From: Methanobacteriota archaeon
GTDB lineage: Archaea > Thermoplasmatota > Poseidoniia > Poseidoniales > Thalassarchaeaceae
Assembly (NCBI GenBank): GCA_002731195.1
Contig: PCAI01000056.1
Location: 1 to 8,857 of the forward strand
Reading direction: 5' to 3'
DNA length: 8,857 nucleotides
The notes beneath the pieces are model-generated. The model did not search any database, had not been told where the DNA came from, and worked only from the letters and a program-made list of their open reading frames with translations. Within the stretch, counting starts at the first letter, position 1. Every line of letters starts with the position of its first letter. The translations under genes and the position numbers were made by a program. Shown in pieces: positions 1 to 6,381 of this stretch.

Positions 1-96
1 CAGTTTCTTCTACAGTTTCTTCTACAGTTTCTTCTACAGTTTCTTCTACAGTTTCTTCTACAGTTTCTTCTACAGTTTCTTCTACAGTTTCTTTTT
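1..96 (-). repeat. Perfect 12-bp tandem repeat coding VEET tetrapeptides
   Basis: Seven identical copies of cagtttcttcta (plus strand) fill 1-84, followed by a degenerate eighth copy to about 96. On the minus strand in the frame of the large gene each unit reads Val-Glu-Glu-Thr. There is not one synonymous difference between copies, which indicates recent expansion by slippage or recombination. The array begins at the first base of the window, so its true length cannot be seen. The peptide is strongly acidic and of low complexity. Confidence 0.95.
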
Positions 97-2755
97 CAAA
101 GTCTTTTGATTCGGGATATAGTATAATATCATTATCAGCATTTAGCAATTCGTTTGGAGTTGAGTCTTCAATCCACTCAGGCAAATTTGGATCTTCATCA
201 ACTTCATCTCCAAATGTTGCGCCGTGAAAGTCTTGGACATCAGACATCTTATATTCGGACTCTGGATCTCCTTGGATAATATACACTACTTCAATTCTCT
301 CATCTTTTTCTATTCTACCAATTGCCCAAGTAACATGCGTCCCTTCTCTAGCAGATTCTTTTGTCGTAGATGCTTCTCTCTCCCCAGTTATAGATGAACG
401 TACACTAGAGTCTTCAATTGCAAACGTTCCGGGCACTACATCATGTAAGGCTAAATCTTCTAATGCACTGTCTGAATTATTATCAAACATCAGCATTACC
501 TCATATTTGCCAAGCCCTCCTCCTGGGAATACTTCTTTCCCAGTACTTATATTTCTTCTGCGATGGACAACTTTCATTTGAGGTGGTTTTTTAACCAGTC
601 TTTCGGCCACAGGACCGAAACGCTCTGAACTAAAATAAGCCTTTACAGGTGCTGAAAGTAACTTATTCTGAGGAGAAGGATCAGGCGCATGTAGTGGATA
701 TCGAATTAACATTGTCTTACCCGGCCTAAGTCCGAGGGGCGCTGAAGTACCTATGGTTGCACGAAGACCATGCCCATTTGAATCAGGTGATATGAGTTTT
801 TCTTCAATTTGTATGCCATTTATTATTTCAACTTGATATTGTTCTGGTTTCAATTCAAGTCCCTCTATTTCTATAGATATTTGACTATGAGAAGGAGGTT
901 TGAATATTCCAGGTATATCATCCAAAATCCTGACAACATTCATCACTGCAGAACCAGTGTTCTCGATAGTGATAACTGCCTCGATGTCAGAAGAAACATA
1001 AGACTTGATTCTAGATTTATCATATCTTTTATTGACAATGGCGTCAAGTATTGTTAATTTTTGTTCCTTTAATGAAACCTTACCTTTAGACTGAACAGAG
1101 ATTCTTGGAAGTATTGAATATTTAACTTCTTGAGTAAAACTAGGTTGTTCTTCCGATTCGACTCTTTTTATCATAGAATCCCATCTTCCTTCCGGAGGTA
1201 TATCTTGCCTTATATCTGAAACGTCCAATATTGGTTCATCCCTTCCTATTAAACGTACAGTTGCACCAGAAAGAGCAACTACAAATGATGATTTATTCTC
1301 AAAAACACATTTACAGTCCCATACTCCTGGCCTATCTTGTTCCTTTGCGTTAACGTAAGAAAATTGCCTACCTGAACTTGTTACCTTCTCAAATTGGGAT
1401 CTTGATATCGTAGCATCAGCAGAATATGTTGCTGTACAAACACCAGCAGATATTTTATCAACTGAAGATATATTTGCAGAAACTGAAAGAGATAATGGCT
1501 TCTTTTCACCTGGATTTAAACGACCTATATTCCAAACCAACATATCATCTTCAATAACATATTCTGCATCTTCTGCATGTATAAAAGACTCAGGCATAGT
1601 TCTTGTAACTTGTACATCGTTCAATGGCACAGAAGATATATTCTCTAATTCAATTAGTATTAAGATATCTTGAGGATTATCCAAATAAACAAGTGATAAA
1701 CTGGATTCTTCATTTCTTTCGGCATCAGTATCTATTGATTCTGTCATTACAATCATTCTAGGGCCCTGTGCACTATATTTGATGATTTTTTCTTCAGTCG
1801 CATCAAGTTCTCTTATTGGTATAATAGCTTCACCGAAATCCGTAGAGTCTGTATTCTTTAGTTGTACTTCAATATCCCATGCACGGTGTTTTTTACTTGC
1901 ATTTCGAAGTATGAGTTCTCCTTTAATAGTTTGATTTCTTACAGAACCATTAGGATTTAATGAAGATTCTTCAGATTCTTTTAGTGTTGCATGTAATTTA
2001 TCTCCTGATATTGAATCAACTTCTATTGCAGGTCTTAAAATAGAAAAATTAGCCTCTTTTGATGCTGAAAATTGTTGTTCTTCGGAACCATACATTATAG
2101 AAAATGAATCAGTAGTAGATTCTAATTCAGAATCTGAAGGCTCTTCAACGTTTACTGATTCTTGTACTGTTTCTCCAGAAAATATCGATAGTGAGTCGGC
2201 CAATGATTTTAGAGAATCTGGAGATTTAGAAGTATCATCATCGGAATTCTCTGATTCATCGGTATTTTCTTCATTGCTGCCTAACAATTGAGAAAATGAA
2301 GAGGAAATATCAATAGGTAGAGAGGGAGTTATATCGAAAGAAGTTGATTCGGATGCTTTTTCATTATCTGGTTTAAATTGATCTGATTCTAATTCTTGAT
2401 CCATATTAGTACTCTGAGTATGTAAATCAGGAGGAGAGATCAATCCAGGAGGTGGGGGTGGTGTCAGCCCAGGTGGAGGTGGGGGTGGTGTCAGTCCAGG
2501 TGGAGGCGGAGGAGGTGTCAGTCCAGGCGGAGGCGGAGGAGGTGTTAATCCAGGCGGAGGCGGAGGAGGTGTTAATCCAGGCGGAGGCTTTAGCGGTGGT
2601 GTTTGTTTAGACTCCTGAGTATCTTCAATATCTTCATTTTGAATATCTAAAGAGCCATTTTCCTTTTTATTTTCTTCATCATCTGGGTCTGAAACAGGAG
2701 GAGGTGGAGGAGGGAATGGGAATCCTGGAGGCGGGGGTGGAGTCTGTTCAGCCAT
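1..2755 (-). CDS. Very large proline-rich, multi-beta-module repeat protein (3' end missing)
   Basis: This is a partial gene. The frame is open from an ATG at 2755-2753 to the left edge, giving 918 codons with no stop; I translated it throughout. I do not recognise a named family. Order of parts: residues 1-21 are proline-rich; 22-50 acidic; 52-107 hold FH1-like PPPPPPGLT repeats; about 108-260 are an acidic Ser/Glu/Asp-rich, probably disordered linker. About 270-840 look like successive DUF11/CARDB-type beta modules. Their signature is a hydrophobic strand ending in Asn (LIELENIS near 368, AVITIENTG near 593, VMLMFDNNS near 753), then a 'VxxxxPxxF' segment, and in two modules a Trp strand (VWNIGRLNPGE, VTWAIGRIEKDE). 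Residues 891-918 are seven VEET repeats. I see no signal peptide or transmembrane segment in the visible part, so an export signal or anchor, if any, would lie in the missing C-terminus. A cytoplasmic scaffold or a C-terminally anchored surface protein are both possible; function is unknown. No clear Shine-Dalgarno precedes the ATG. Confidence 0.88.
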   Translation of the reverse strand, partial: MAEQTPPPPPGFPFPPPPPPVSDPDDEENKKENGSLDIQNEDIEDTQESKQTPPLKPPPGLTPPPPPPGLTPPPPPPGLTPPPPPPGLTPPPPPPGLTPPPPPGLISPPDLHTQSTNMDQELESDQFKPDNEKASESTSFDITPSLPIDISSSFSQLLGSNEENTDESENSDDDTSKSPDSLKSLADSLSIFSGETVQESVNVEEPSDSELESTTDSFSIMYGSEEQQFSASKEANFSILRPAIEVDSISGDKLHATLKESEESSLNPNGSVRNQTIKGELILRNASKKHRAWDIEVQLKNTDSTDFGEAIIPIRELDATEEKIIKYSAQGPRMIVMTESIDTDAERNEESSLSLVYLDNPQDILILIELENISSVPLNDVQVTRTMPESFIHAEDAEYVIEDDMLVWNIGRLNPGEKKPLSLSVSANISSVDKISAGVCTATYSADATISRSQFEKVTSSGRQFSYVNAKEQDRPGVWDCKCVFENKSSFVVALSGATVRLIGRDEPILDVSDIRQDIPPEGRWDSMIKRVESEEQPSFTQEVKYSILPRISVQSKGKVSLKEQKLTILDAIVNKRYDKSRIKSYVSSDIEAVITIENTGSAVMNVVRILDDIPGIFKPPSHSQISIEIEGLELKPEQYQVEIINGIQIEEKLISPDSNGHGLRATIGTSAPLGLRPGKTMLIRYPLHAPDPSPQNKLLSAPVKAYFSSERFGPVAERLVKKPPQMKVVHRRRNISTGKEVFPGGGLGKYEVMLMFDNNSDSALEDLALHDVVPGTFAIEDSSVRSSITGEREASTTKESAREGTHVTWAIGRIEKDERIEVVYIIQGDPESEYKMSDVQDFHGATFGDEVDEDPNLPEWIEDSTPNELLNADNDIILYPESKDFEKETVEETVEETVEETVEETVEETVEETVEET
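2445..2606 (-). repeat. 27-bp tandem repeat coding PPPPPPGLT (FH1-like polyproline array)
   Basis: Units starting with ccagg lie at 2445 (24 bp), 2469, 2496, 2523 and 2550 (27 bp each), with a diverged partial unit from 2577. Units 2523-2549 and 2550-2576 are identical; the others differ mainly at synonymous positions. Read on the minus strand each full unit codes six prolines followed by Gly-Leu-Thr; the 24-bp unit has five prolines. The pattern resembles the profilin-binding FH1 segments of formins in composition only. The plus (template) strand is very G-rich here. Confidence 0.93.
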
Positions 2756-2875
2756 ACGTAAACAACCCTTAACGGTAAACACCCCCCATAGTTAGAGGGT
2801 ATAACGATTACCTGTTCATTATTCTAATAGAACTACTGATAGAATAGTTGAAACTATGAATCACGTGGGAGTGAT
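2756..2875. promoter_or_regulatory. Divergent intergenic promoter region
   Basis: This 120-bp spacer separates the large minus-strand gene from the plus-strand GTPase gene, so it must hold both promoters. A TATA-like GTTATACC on the minus strand (2798-2805) sits about 26 bp before a plausible start near 2776. On the plus strand the AT-rich tattctaat near 2819-2827 could play that role. A direct repeat, gtaaacaaccc (2758-2768) and gtaaacacccc (2775-2785), and inverted arms attcta/tagaat (2821-2826 and 2840-2845) are visible and could bind a regulator. These assignments are by eye and weak. Confidence 0.45.
2867..2871 (+). promoter_or_regulatory. Ribosome binding site of the GPN-loop GTPase
   Basis: GGGAG, followed by TGAT, gives a near match to the archaeal anti-Shine-Dalgarno complement GGAGGTGAT and lies four bases before the ATG at 2876. 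It supports that start over the out-of-frame ATG at 2856, which would give only a 7-codon ORF ending inside the GTPase start. Confidence 0.6.
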
Positions 2876-3721
2876 ATGAGTGCACAAGACAGTACTAGCC
2901 CCCCGGTAATATTTGTAGTTGGTACGGCAGGTGCAGGGAAGAGTTCATTGGTAACAGCGTATCAACGATGGGCTAGATTTCTTGAAGTAGATGTCATGGC
3001 AATAAATCTTGACCCAGGAGCGGAAAGAGTCCATTATGACCCTGAATTTGATGTAAGAGATTTAGTTTCTCTATCGGATGTAATGAGCGAATATGATCTA
3101 GGGCCAAATGGAGCGCAAATATTAGCAGCGGATTTAGTGGCATCGCAAGCAGAAGATGTTTTTGAACAGATTGAAGGATTATCCGGCGATATGTTAATTG
3201 TAGATACTCCCGGGCAAGTTGAATTATTTGCTTTTAGAGAAGCATCAAGTCACCTTGTAGACGTTATAGGGCAAGGAAGAGCGTGTCTTGTTTTCTTATT
3301 CGACCCCATGTTATCGCGGACACCGAGTGGTTTCGTTTCTCAAATGCTATTATCTTCCATAGTTCATTTCAGATTGGGATTACCAACTGCCAATTTCTTA
3401 TCTAAAACAGATTTATTAGAGCCTGAAGAATTAGAAAAAATAATGGAATGGGGAGATAATTTAGATATATTAGAAGTAGCCCTGTATGAAGAGTCAGAAA
3501 ATCAAGCAAATGATGCGAGATCAGGTAGTCAAAGAGCAGAATTTGCCATAGGGCAATTAAGAATGATGCAAAATGCTGCCATTCAACCAGGATTAATACC
3601 ATTATCTAGCGAAGAAGAAGATGGATTAGCAGATGTTCTAACCTTTGCACAAACAATGTTTGGAGGAATGGGCGATACAAGAGACGGATATGCGGGAGAT
3701 ATTGAAGATGAAAGATTATGA
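2876..3721 (+). CDS. GPN-loop GTPase (ATP_bind_1 / XAB1 family)
   Basis: This 281-aa protein belongs to the GPN-loop GTPases, a G3E-like branch of SIMIBI P-loop NTPases. The eukaryotic members (GPN1-3) help assemble and import RNA polymerase II; archaea usually carry a single homodimeric member whose exact role is not settled. Visible motifs: P-loop GTAGAGKSS at residues 16-24; NLDPGAE at 44-50; the diagnostic Gly-Pro-Asn at 76-78; switch DTPGQVE at 110-116; and SKTD at 176-179 as the base-recognition motif, with Ser in place of the usual first Asn. Length is normal for the family. The C-terminal end is acidic (EDERL). The start is supported by GGGAG just upstream. The gene ends inside argF with a 14-bp overlap, so the two are very likely co-transcribed, although no functional link between them is known to me. 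Confidence 0.93.
   Translation: MSAQDSTSPPVIFVVGTAGAGKSSLVTAYQRWARFLEVDVMAINLDPGAERVHYDPEFDVRDLVSLSDVMSEYDLGPNGAQILAADLVASQAEDVFEQIEGLSGDMLIVDTPGQVELFAFREASSHLVDVIGQGRACLVFLFDPMLSRTPSGFVSQMLLSSIVHFRLGLPTANFLSKTDLLEPEELEKIMEWGDNLDILEVALYEESENQANDARSGSQRAEFAIGQLRMMQNAAIQPGLIPLSSEEEDGLADVLTFAQTMFGGMGDTRDGYAGDIEDERL
3694..3698 (+). promoter_or_regulatory. Ribosome binding site deciding the argF start
   Basis: GGGAG, inside the 3' end of the GTPase gene, lies nine bases before the ATG at 3708. It favours that start over in-frame ATGs at 3645 and 3690, which would extend the protein by 21 or 6 residues without family support and lengthen the overlap. Confidence 0.6.
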
Positions 3722-4667
3722 AGAAAAGAGGGATTTATTAGCTATTGATGATTTTAATAAAGAATTACCTGACTTAATTGACTGGGCGATAAAGATAAAG
3801 AATGGCGAAGGAATTGTAGAAGATTTCAGACCGTTGGAAGGGATGTCGATTGGTTCTATTTATGAAAAGCCGTCAACAAGAACCAGAGTATCTTTTGAAG
3901 TAGGAGTGAATAAACTAGGAGGGCAACCATTGACATTACTTTCCAATGATATTCAATTAGGAAAAAGTGAGTCTATAGCAGATACTGCTGCGGTTTTATC
4001 GCGTTTTCTAGATGGAATAACATACAGATGTTTTAATCATTCAGATGTAAAGGAATTAGCAAAACATTCCACAGTTCCAGTCATAAATGCTCTCTCAGAC
4101 TTACATCATCCCTGTCAGGCTGCTGCAGATTTGATGACGATAACAGAAAATAAAGAAAAGGTAAATGGCCATATATCATGGGTTGGAGATGGTAATAATG
4201 TCCTACACGACCTTATTCTAGCTAGTGTATCAATGGGACATGATTTTAGTTATGCTACTCCATCAGGTTATGAACCGGATGAAACAATTATCAAAAGAGC
4301 GAGGAAAATTGCTGAAAATACTGGTGCAAAGATTAGCTCAACAAATGATCCGGAGGAAGCTGTTCAAGGTGCTGGCGTGATATATACAGATATTTCTGTG
4401 TCAATGGGAGAAGAACATATGACGGAAAAAAAACATGCATTTGATGGATTTCAGATAAATGAAGAATTGGTTTCTAATGCTGACTCAGATTATTTATTCA
4501 TGCATTGTTTACCTGCACACAGAGGAGAAGAAGTAACAGATGGAGTAATAGATTCAAAGAATAGCGTAGTATTTGATCAAGCAGAAAATAGAATGTGGGC
4601 TCAAATGTCACTTCTAACATATATGTGTAATGAGAATGCATGGCATACCTTTAGAGAATTATTCTAA
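3708..4667 (+). CDS. argF: Ornithine carbamoyltransferase
   Basis: This enzyme transfers the carbamoyl group from carbamoyl phosphate to ornithine to make citrulline, the sixth step of arginine synthesis, in the cytoplasm. From the ATG at 3708 it is 319 aa, the usual length. Carbamoyl-phosphate-binding STRTR is at residues 56-60 and HPCQ at 134-137; the second domain has GDGNNV at 160-165; TDISVSMGEE at 227-236 and HCLPAHRG at 266-273 form the ornithine site. HCLP identifies an ornithine rather than an aspartate transcarbamoylase. In the usual D-x-W-x-S-M-G motif the Trp is Ser here (residue 230), a mild oddity. The gene starts inside the GTPase gene (14-bp overlap) and its TAA overlaps the stop of the convergent prenyltransferase gene. 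No other arginine gene is in the window, so the biosynthetic rather than catabolic role is inferred. Confidence 0.95.
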   Translation: MKDYEEKRDLLAIDDFNKELPDLIDWAIKIKNGEGIVEDFRPLEGMSIGSIYEKPSTRTRVSFEVGVNKLGGQPLTLLSNDIQLGKSESIADTAAVLSRFLDGITYRCFNHSDVKELAKHSTVPVINALSDLHHPCQAAADLMTITENKEKVNGHISWVGDGNNVLHDLILASVSMGHDFSYATPSGYEPDETIIKRARKIAENTGAKISSTNDPEEAVQGAGVIYTDISVSMGEEHMTEKKHAFDGFQINEELVSNADSDYLFMHCLPAHRGEEVTDGVIDSKNSVVFDQAENRMWAQMSLLTYMCNENAWHTFRELF

Positions 4668-5560
4668 ATTAATGAAATAAGGGTAAATGCCCCTAAGCAT
4701 AGATATAGTGATTTTTTGAGTAATTGTTGAGCTGCATAATCTTGAGCAAGTGAAAGTTTCGACTTAACCATTAATAAAACGAGAATACTAGGTAAAACTA
4801 GAATGAGATGTTGTGGTTTAAATAAGTCAAAAGCAAAGGTCATTAGTATTGAAATTAGTGTTGATAAAGATATAAGATATGCCATAATTCTAGTTTTTTC
4901 TGGACCTATTTTCATTGCTAAAGTATTACGGCCTTCATCTGCTTGTATATCTTCAACATCTTTTATTATTTCTCTTGCTAAATTGTAGAGAAACCCTATG
5001 ATTGCAACCGATACTACTCTGAGATTTGATAATTGATAAACTCCTGCAGATCCGAATAAAACAACCATTGCGACTGAAGCACTAATTGCAATATTGCCTG
5101 GGAGGCCGCGGCTTTTCAGATTAAAGCTATATTTCGACTCGGATTCATAATTAATTAAAAGGAATAAAGCTGTAAACCAAATCAATATAGATGGGATCCA
5201 TGATTTAAAACCTTGATCTGAATTATATGCGAAAAAGGCAGCACCTGCGATTGAAAATAAAGAAATGAACATTAAAAAATAAATTGCTAATTTTGCCTCT
5301 TTAATTGATATTTTTCCCGATGGAAGTGGCCTGTTTGGTTTACCAATCTTGTCTATCTCAAAATCAAGATAGTCATTTAGTGCATTCCATGATGCCATAA
5401 ATGAAAATACAGATACTGCCTGGAGCATAGTAATGTAAAGTAAATCTCCCTCTGGAATACTTTCTAGAGCCATAATAGAGCCTAGAAATACTGCAATAGC
5501 ACCTCCAAGACTATTTCCTGTGCGAAAAAGAGTAGTCCATGACTTGAATTTGTTACTCAT
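4664..5560 (-). CDS. ubiA: UbiA-family prenyltransferase, probable digeranylgeranylglyceryl-phosphate synthase
   Basis: This 298-aa polytopic membrane protein belongs to the UbiA superfamily. In archaea this type usually adds the second geranylgeranyl chain to geranylgeranylglyceryl phosphate, the second ether-bond step of membrane lipid synthesis. Both Mg-pyrophosphate motifs are present: NDYLDFEID at residues 62-70, followed by the typical KPNRPLPSG, and KDVEDIQAD at 200-208, followed by EGRNTLA. Hydrophobic stretches fit eight or nine membrane helices (about 17-31, 43-59, 90-110, 119-137, 157-175, 182-194, 225-243, 252-266, 282-297). Other UbiA enzymes (heme, quinone) share the motifs, so the substrate is inferred from the lipid-type RPLPSG and EGRNTLA context. 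The start ATG has no clear Shine-Dalgarno. It lies 35 bp after the winged-helix gene on the same strand and probably shares its transcript. Confidence 0.88.
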   Translation of the reverse strand: MSNKFKSWTTLFRTGNSLGGAIAVFLGSIMALESIPEGDLLYITMLQAVSVFSFMASWNALNDYLDFEIDKIGKPNRPLPSGKISIKEAKLAIYFLMFISLFSIAGAAFFAYNSDQGFKSWIPSILIWFTALFLLINYESESKYSFNLKSRGLPGNIAISASVAMVVLFGSAGVYQLSNLRVVSVAIIGFLYNLAREIIKDVEDIQADEGRNTLAMKIGPEKTRIMAYLISLSTLISILMTFAFDLFKPQHLILVLPSILVLLMVKSKLSLAQDYAAQQLLKKSLYLCLGAFTLISLI

Positions 5561-5595
5561 GCCTATTACTGTGGGAATGTTATGAGGACTTGACT

Positions 5596-5853
5596 TTATG
5601 GGCTCATTACTATCGGAGAATCCTTATTCATAGCCCAAACGCAGACCGTGTAAACACTACCTCGGAATTCTCCCCTAATATGTCCAATTTTATCAAATCT
5701 AATATCTTTAGCAAGAATATTGCCTACTTGATTCATTGTTGCTCCCCAACGAAAACGATTGTTCAGATGATCGAATATCTCAACAGTATTAGCTGAACCT
5801 TGTTTTTCAAGAAATACTTTCACAGCCTCTCTTAATCTTCTAGTTCCAGACAT
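5596..5853 (-). CDS. Small winged-helix (wHTH) protein
   Basis: This is an 85-aa basic protein with a winged-helix pattern. Residues 4-18 (TRRLREAVKVFLEKQ) form a first helix; 22-34 (NTVEIFDHLNNRF) a second; 39-55 (TMNQVGNILAKDIRFDK) fit the recognition helix; and 58-75 (HIRGEFRGSVYTVCVWAM) the beta wing. That suggests a DNA-binding protein such as a small transcription factor or chromatin-associated protein. No enzymatic domain is present. The ATG lies one base after the stop of the upstream 116-aa ORF, so the two are almost certainly translated from one transcript, with the prenyltransferase gene 35 bp downstream. Target genes cannot be read from the sequence; self-regulation of this operon is only a possibility. 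Confidence 0.75.
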   Translation of the reverse strand: MSGTRRLREAVKVFLEKQGSANTVEIFDHLNNRFRWGATMNQVGNILAKDIRFDKIGHIRGEFRGSVYTVCVWAMNKDSPIVMSP

Positions 5854-5854
5854 C

Positions 5855-6205
5855 TTATGCCCTCACAGAATTTCCCTTACTTGCATTAAATCTTTTCACT
5901 AGTCCGTCCCAACTGGATTCATTAATCGCAACTGGTAATGCAGTTTTACGTAATGGATGCCAAGCCTCATCGGGAGATAATATCCCACTGTCATTTACCA
6001 GAAGGCCGTTATTTTGGGCATTTACATCTTTATTATTAGTTTGAATTAATAGATCGAATGATACTATCCTACATGGCTCTGGTCGCTTCCTATAAATTAT
6101 ATCATTAGCCTCATACTTGTTTTGCTTCATGGCCCTATGAAATGCAATTAGCATATTAAGAAAGGCAGAAGAGGGTGTAGTGAAAGTGAAAGTGAAGATT
6201 ATCAT
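5855..6205 (-). CDS. Unrecognised small protein, operon partner of wHTH
   Basis: This reading frame codes up to 116 aa and I do not recognise it. The body (about residue 18 on) is soluble, with mixed charge, a KRPEPC segment near 40-45, a beta-like stretch RIVSFDLLI, and a conserved-looking SPDEAWHPLRKTALPV segment near 77-92. It has no membrane segment and no catalytic motif I can name. The start is uncertain. The ATG at 6205 gives an N-terminus (IIFTFTFTT) coded by a TTCACT microsatellite, whereas ATGs at 6154 (residue 18) and 6130 (residue 26) would drop it. A TATA-like element 20-29 bp upstream of 6205 would fit a leaderless message from 6205. Its reality is supported mainly by the one-base gap to the winged-helix gene. 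Confidence 0.6.
   Translation of the reverse strand: MIIFTFTFTTPSSAFLNMLIAFHRAMKQNKYEANDIIYRKRPEPCRIVSFDLLIQTNNKDVNAQNNGLLVNDSGILSPDEAWHPLRKTALPVAINESSWDGLVKRFNASKGNSVRA
6179..6196. repeat. Hexanucleotide microsatellite (agtgaa)x3
   Basis: Three perfect copies of agtgaa lie in the 5' part of the 116-aa ORF, coding alternating Phe-Thr on the minus strand. Being simple and at the extreme N-terminus, it makes the annotated start doubtful. Confidence 0.8.
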
Positions 6206-6224
6206 TGAGGAGATTCATACATTG

Positions 6225-6234
6225 TTTTCATAAA
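6225..6234. promoter_or_regulatory. Candidate shared TATA element between tRNA-Glu and the wHTH operon
   Basis: The AT-rich ttttcataaa is centred about 30 bp before the tRNA 5' end (6260) on the plus strand and about 25 bp before the ATG at 6205 on the minus strand (read there as TTTATGAAAA). Archaeal TATA boxes lie about 25-30 bp before the start, so one element or two overlapping ones could serve both directions. This was assigned by position only. Confidence 0.35.
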
Positions 6235-6259
6235 CACTGCTCATATGCGTTAACCTGTC

Positions 6260-6337
6260 GCTCGTGTGGTGTAGTTCGGCCCATCATGTCGCCCTCTCGA
6301 GGCGACGACCCGGGTTCAAATCCCGGCACGAGCACCA
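6260..6337 (+). tRNA. tRNA-Glu (anticodon CUC), CCA encoded
   Basis: The sequence folds as a full cloverleaf. The acceptor stem GCTCGTG (6260-6266) pairs with CACGAGC (6327-6333); the anticodon stem TCGCC (6289-6293) pairs with GGCGA (6301-6305) around the loop CTCTCGA, placing anticodon CTC at 6296-6298. The T arm CCGGG-TTCAAAT-CCCGG spans 6310-6326. The D arm is the irregular type with GTGTAGTTCGGCC seen in archaeal tRNA-Glu. The discriminator is A6334 and CCA (6335-6337) is encoded. No intron is present in the anticodon loop. It reads GAG codons; the UUC isoacceptor is not in this window. Confidence 0.96.
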
Positions 6338-6342
6338 AAAAA
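6337..6342 (-). terminator. Oligo-T tract downstream of the helicase gene
   Basis: Six A on the plus strand read as six U in the helicase transcript, about 40 bases after its stop codon. Archaeal RNA polymerase terminates at such U runs without needing a hairpin. The tract abuts the tRNA CCA end. Confidence 0.4.
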
Positions 6343-6361
6343 TATTATTGTTACAAGTGAA

Positions 6362-6367
6362 TTTTTT
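6362..6367 (+). terminator. Oligo-T terminator of tRNA-Glu
   Basis: A run of six T begins 24 bases after the encoded CCA and before the convergent helicase stop. It suits U-tract termination of the tRNA transcript. Confidence 0.5.
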
Positions 6368-6381
6368 ATGACCCAGATTAA

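Noticed and set aside
1..96. CRISPR array
   Set aside because: The 12-bp units are contiguous with no spacers and continue the reading frame of a protein gene.
809..1057. 82-aa plus-strand ORF
   Set aside because: It lies antisense inside the large minus-strand gene, which stays open across the whole region; the peptide has no recognisable features.
3402..3602. 66-aa minus-strand ORF rich in Leu/Ile/Phe
   Set aside because: It is antisense to the GPN-loop GTPase. The hydrophobic character is a by-product of complementing Glu/Asn/Lys-rich codons.
3645..3707. Longer argF start
   Set aside because: The extra residues have no counterpart in the family as I know it; the ATG at 3708 has a well-placed GGGAG.
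6260..6381. tRNA-Glu as an integration (attB) site of a mobile element
   Set aside because: No second copy of the tRNA 3' end, integrase gene or compositional break is visible in the window.
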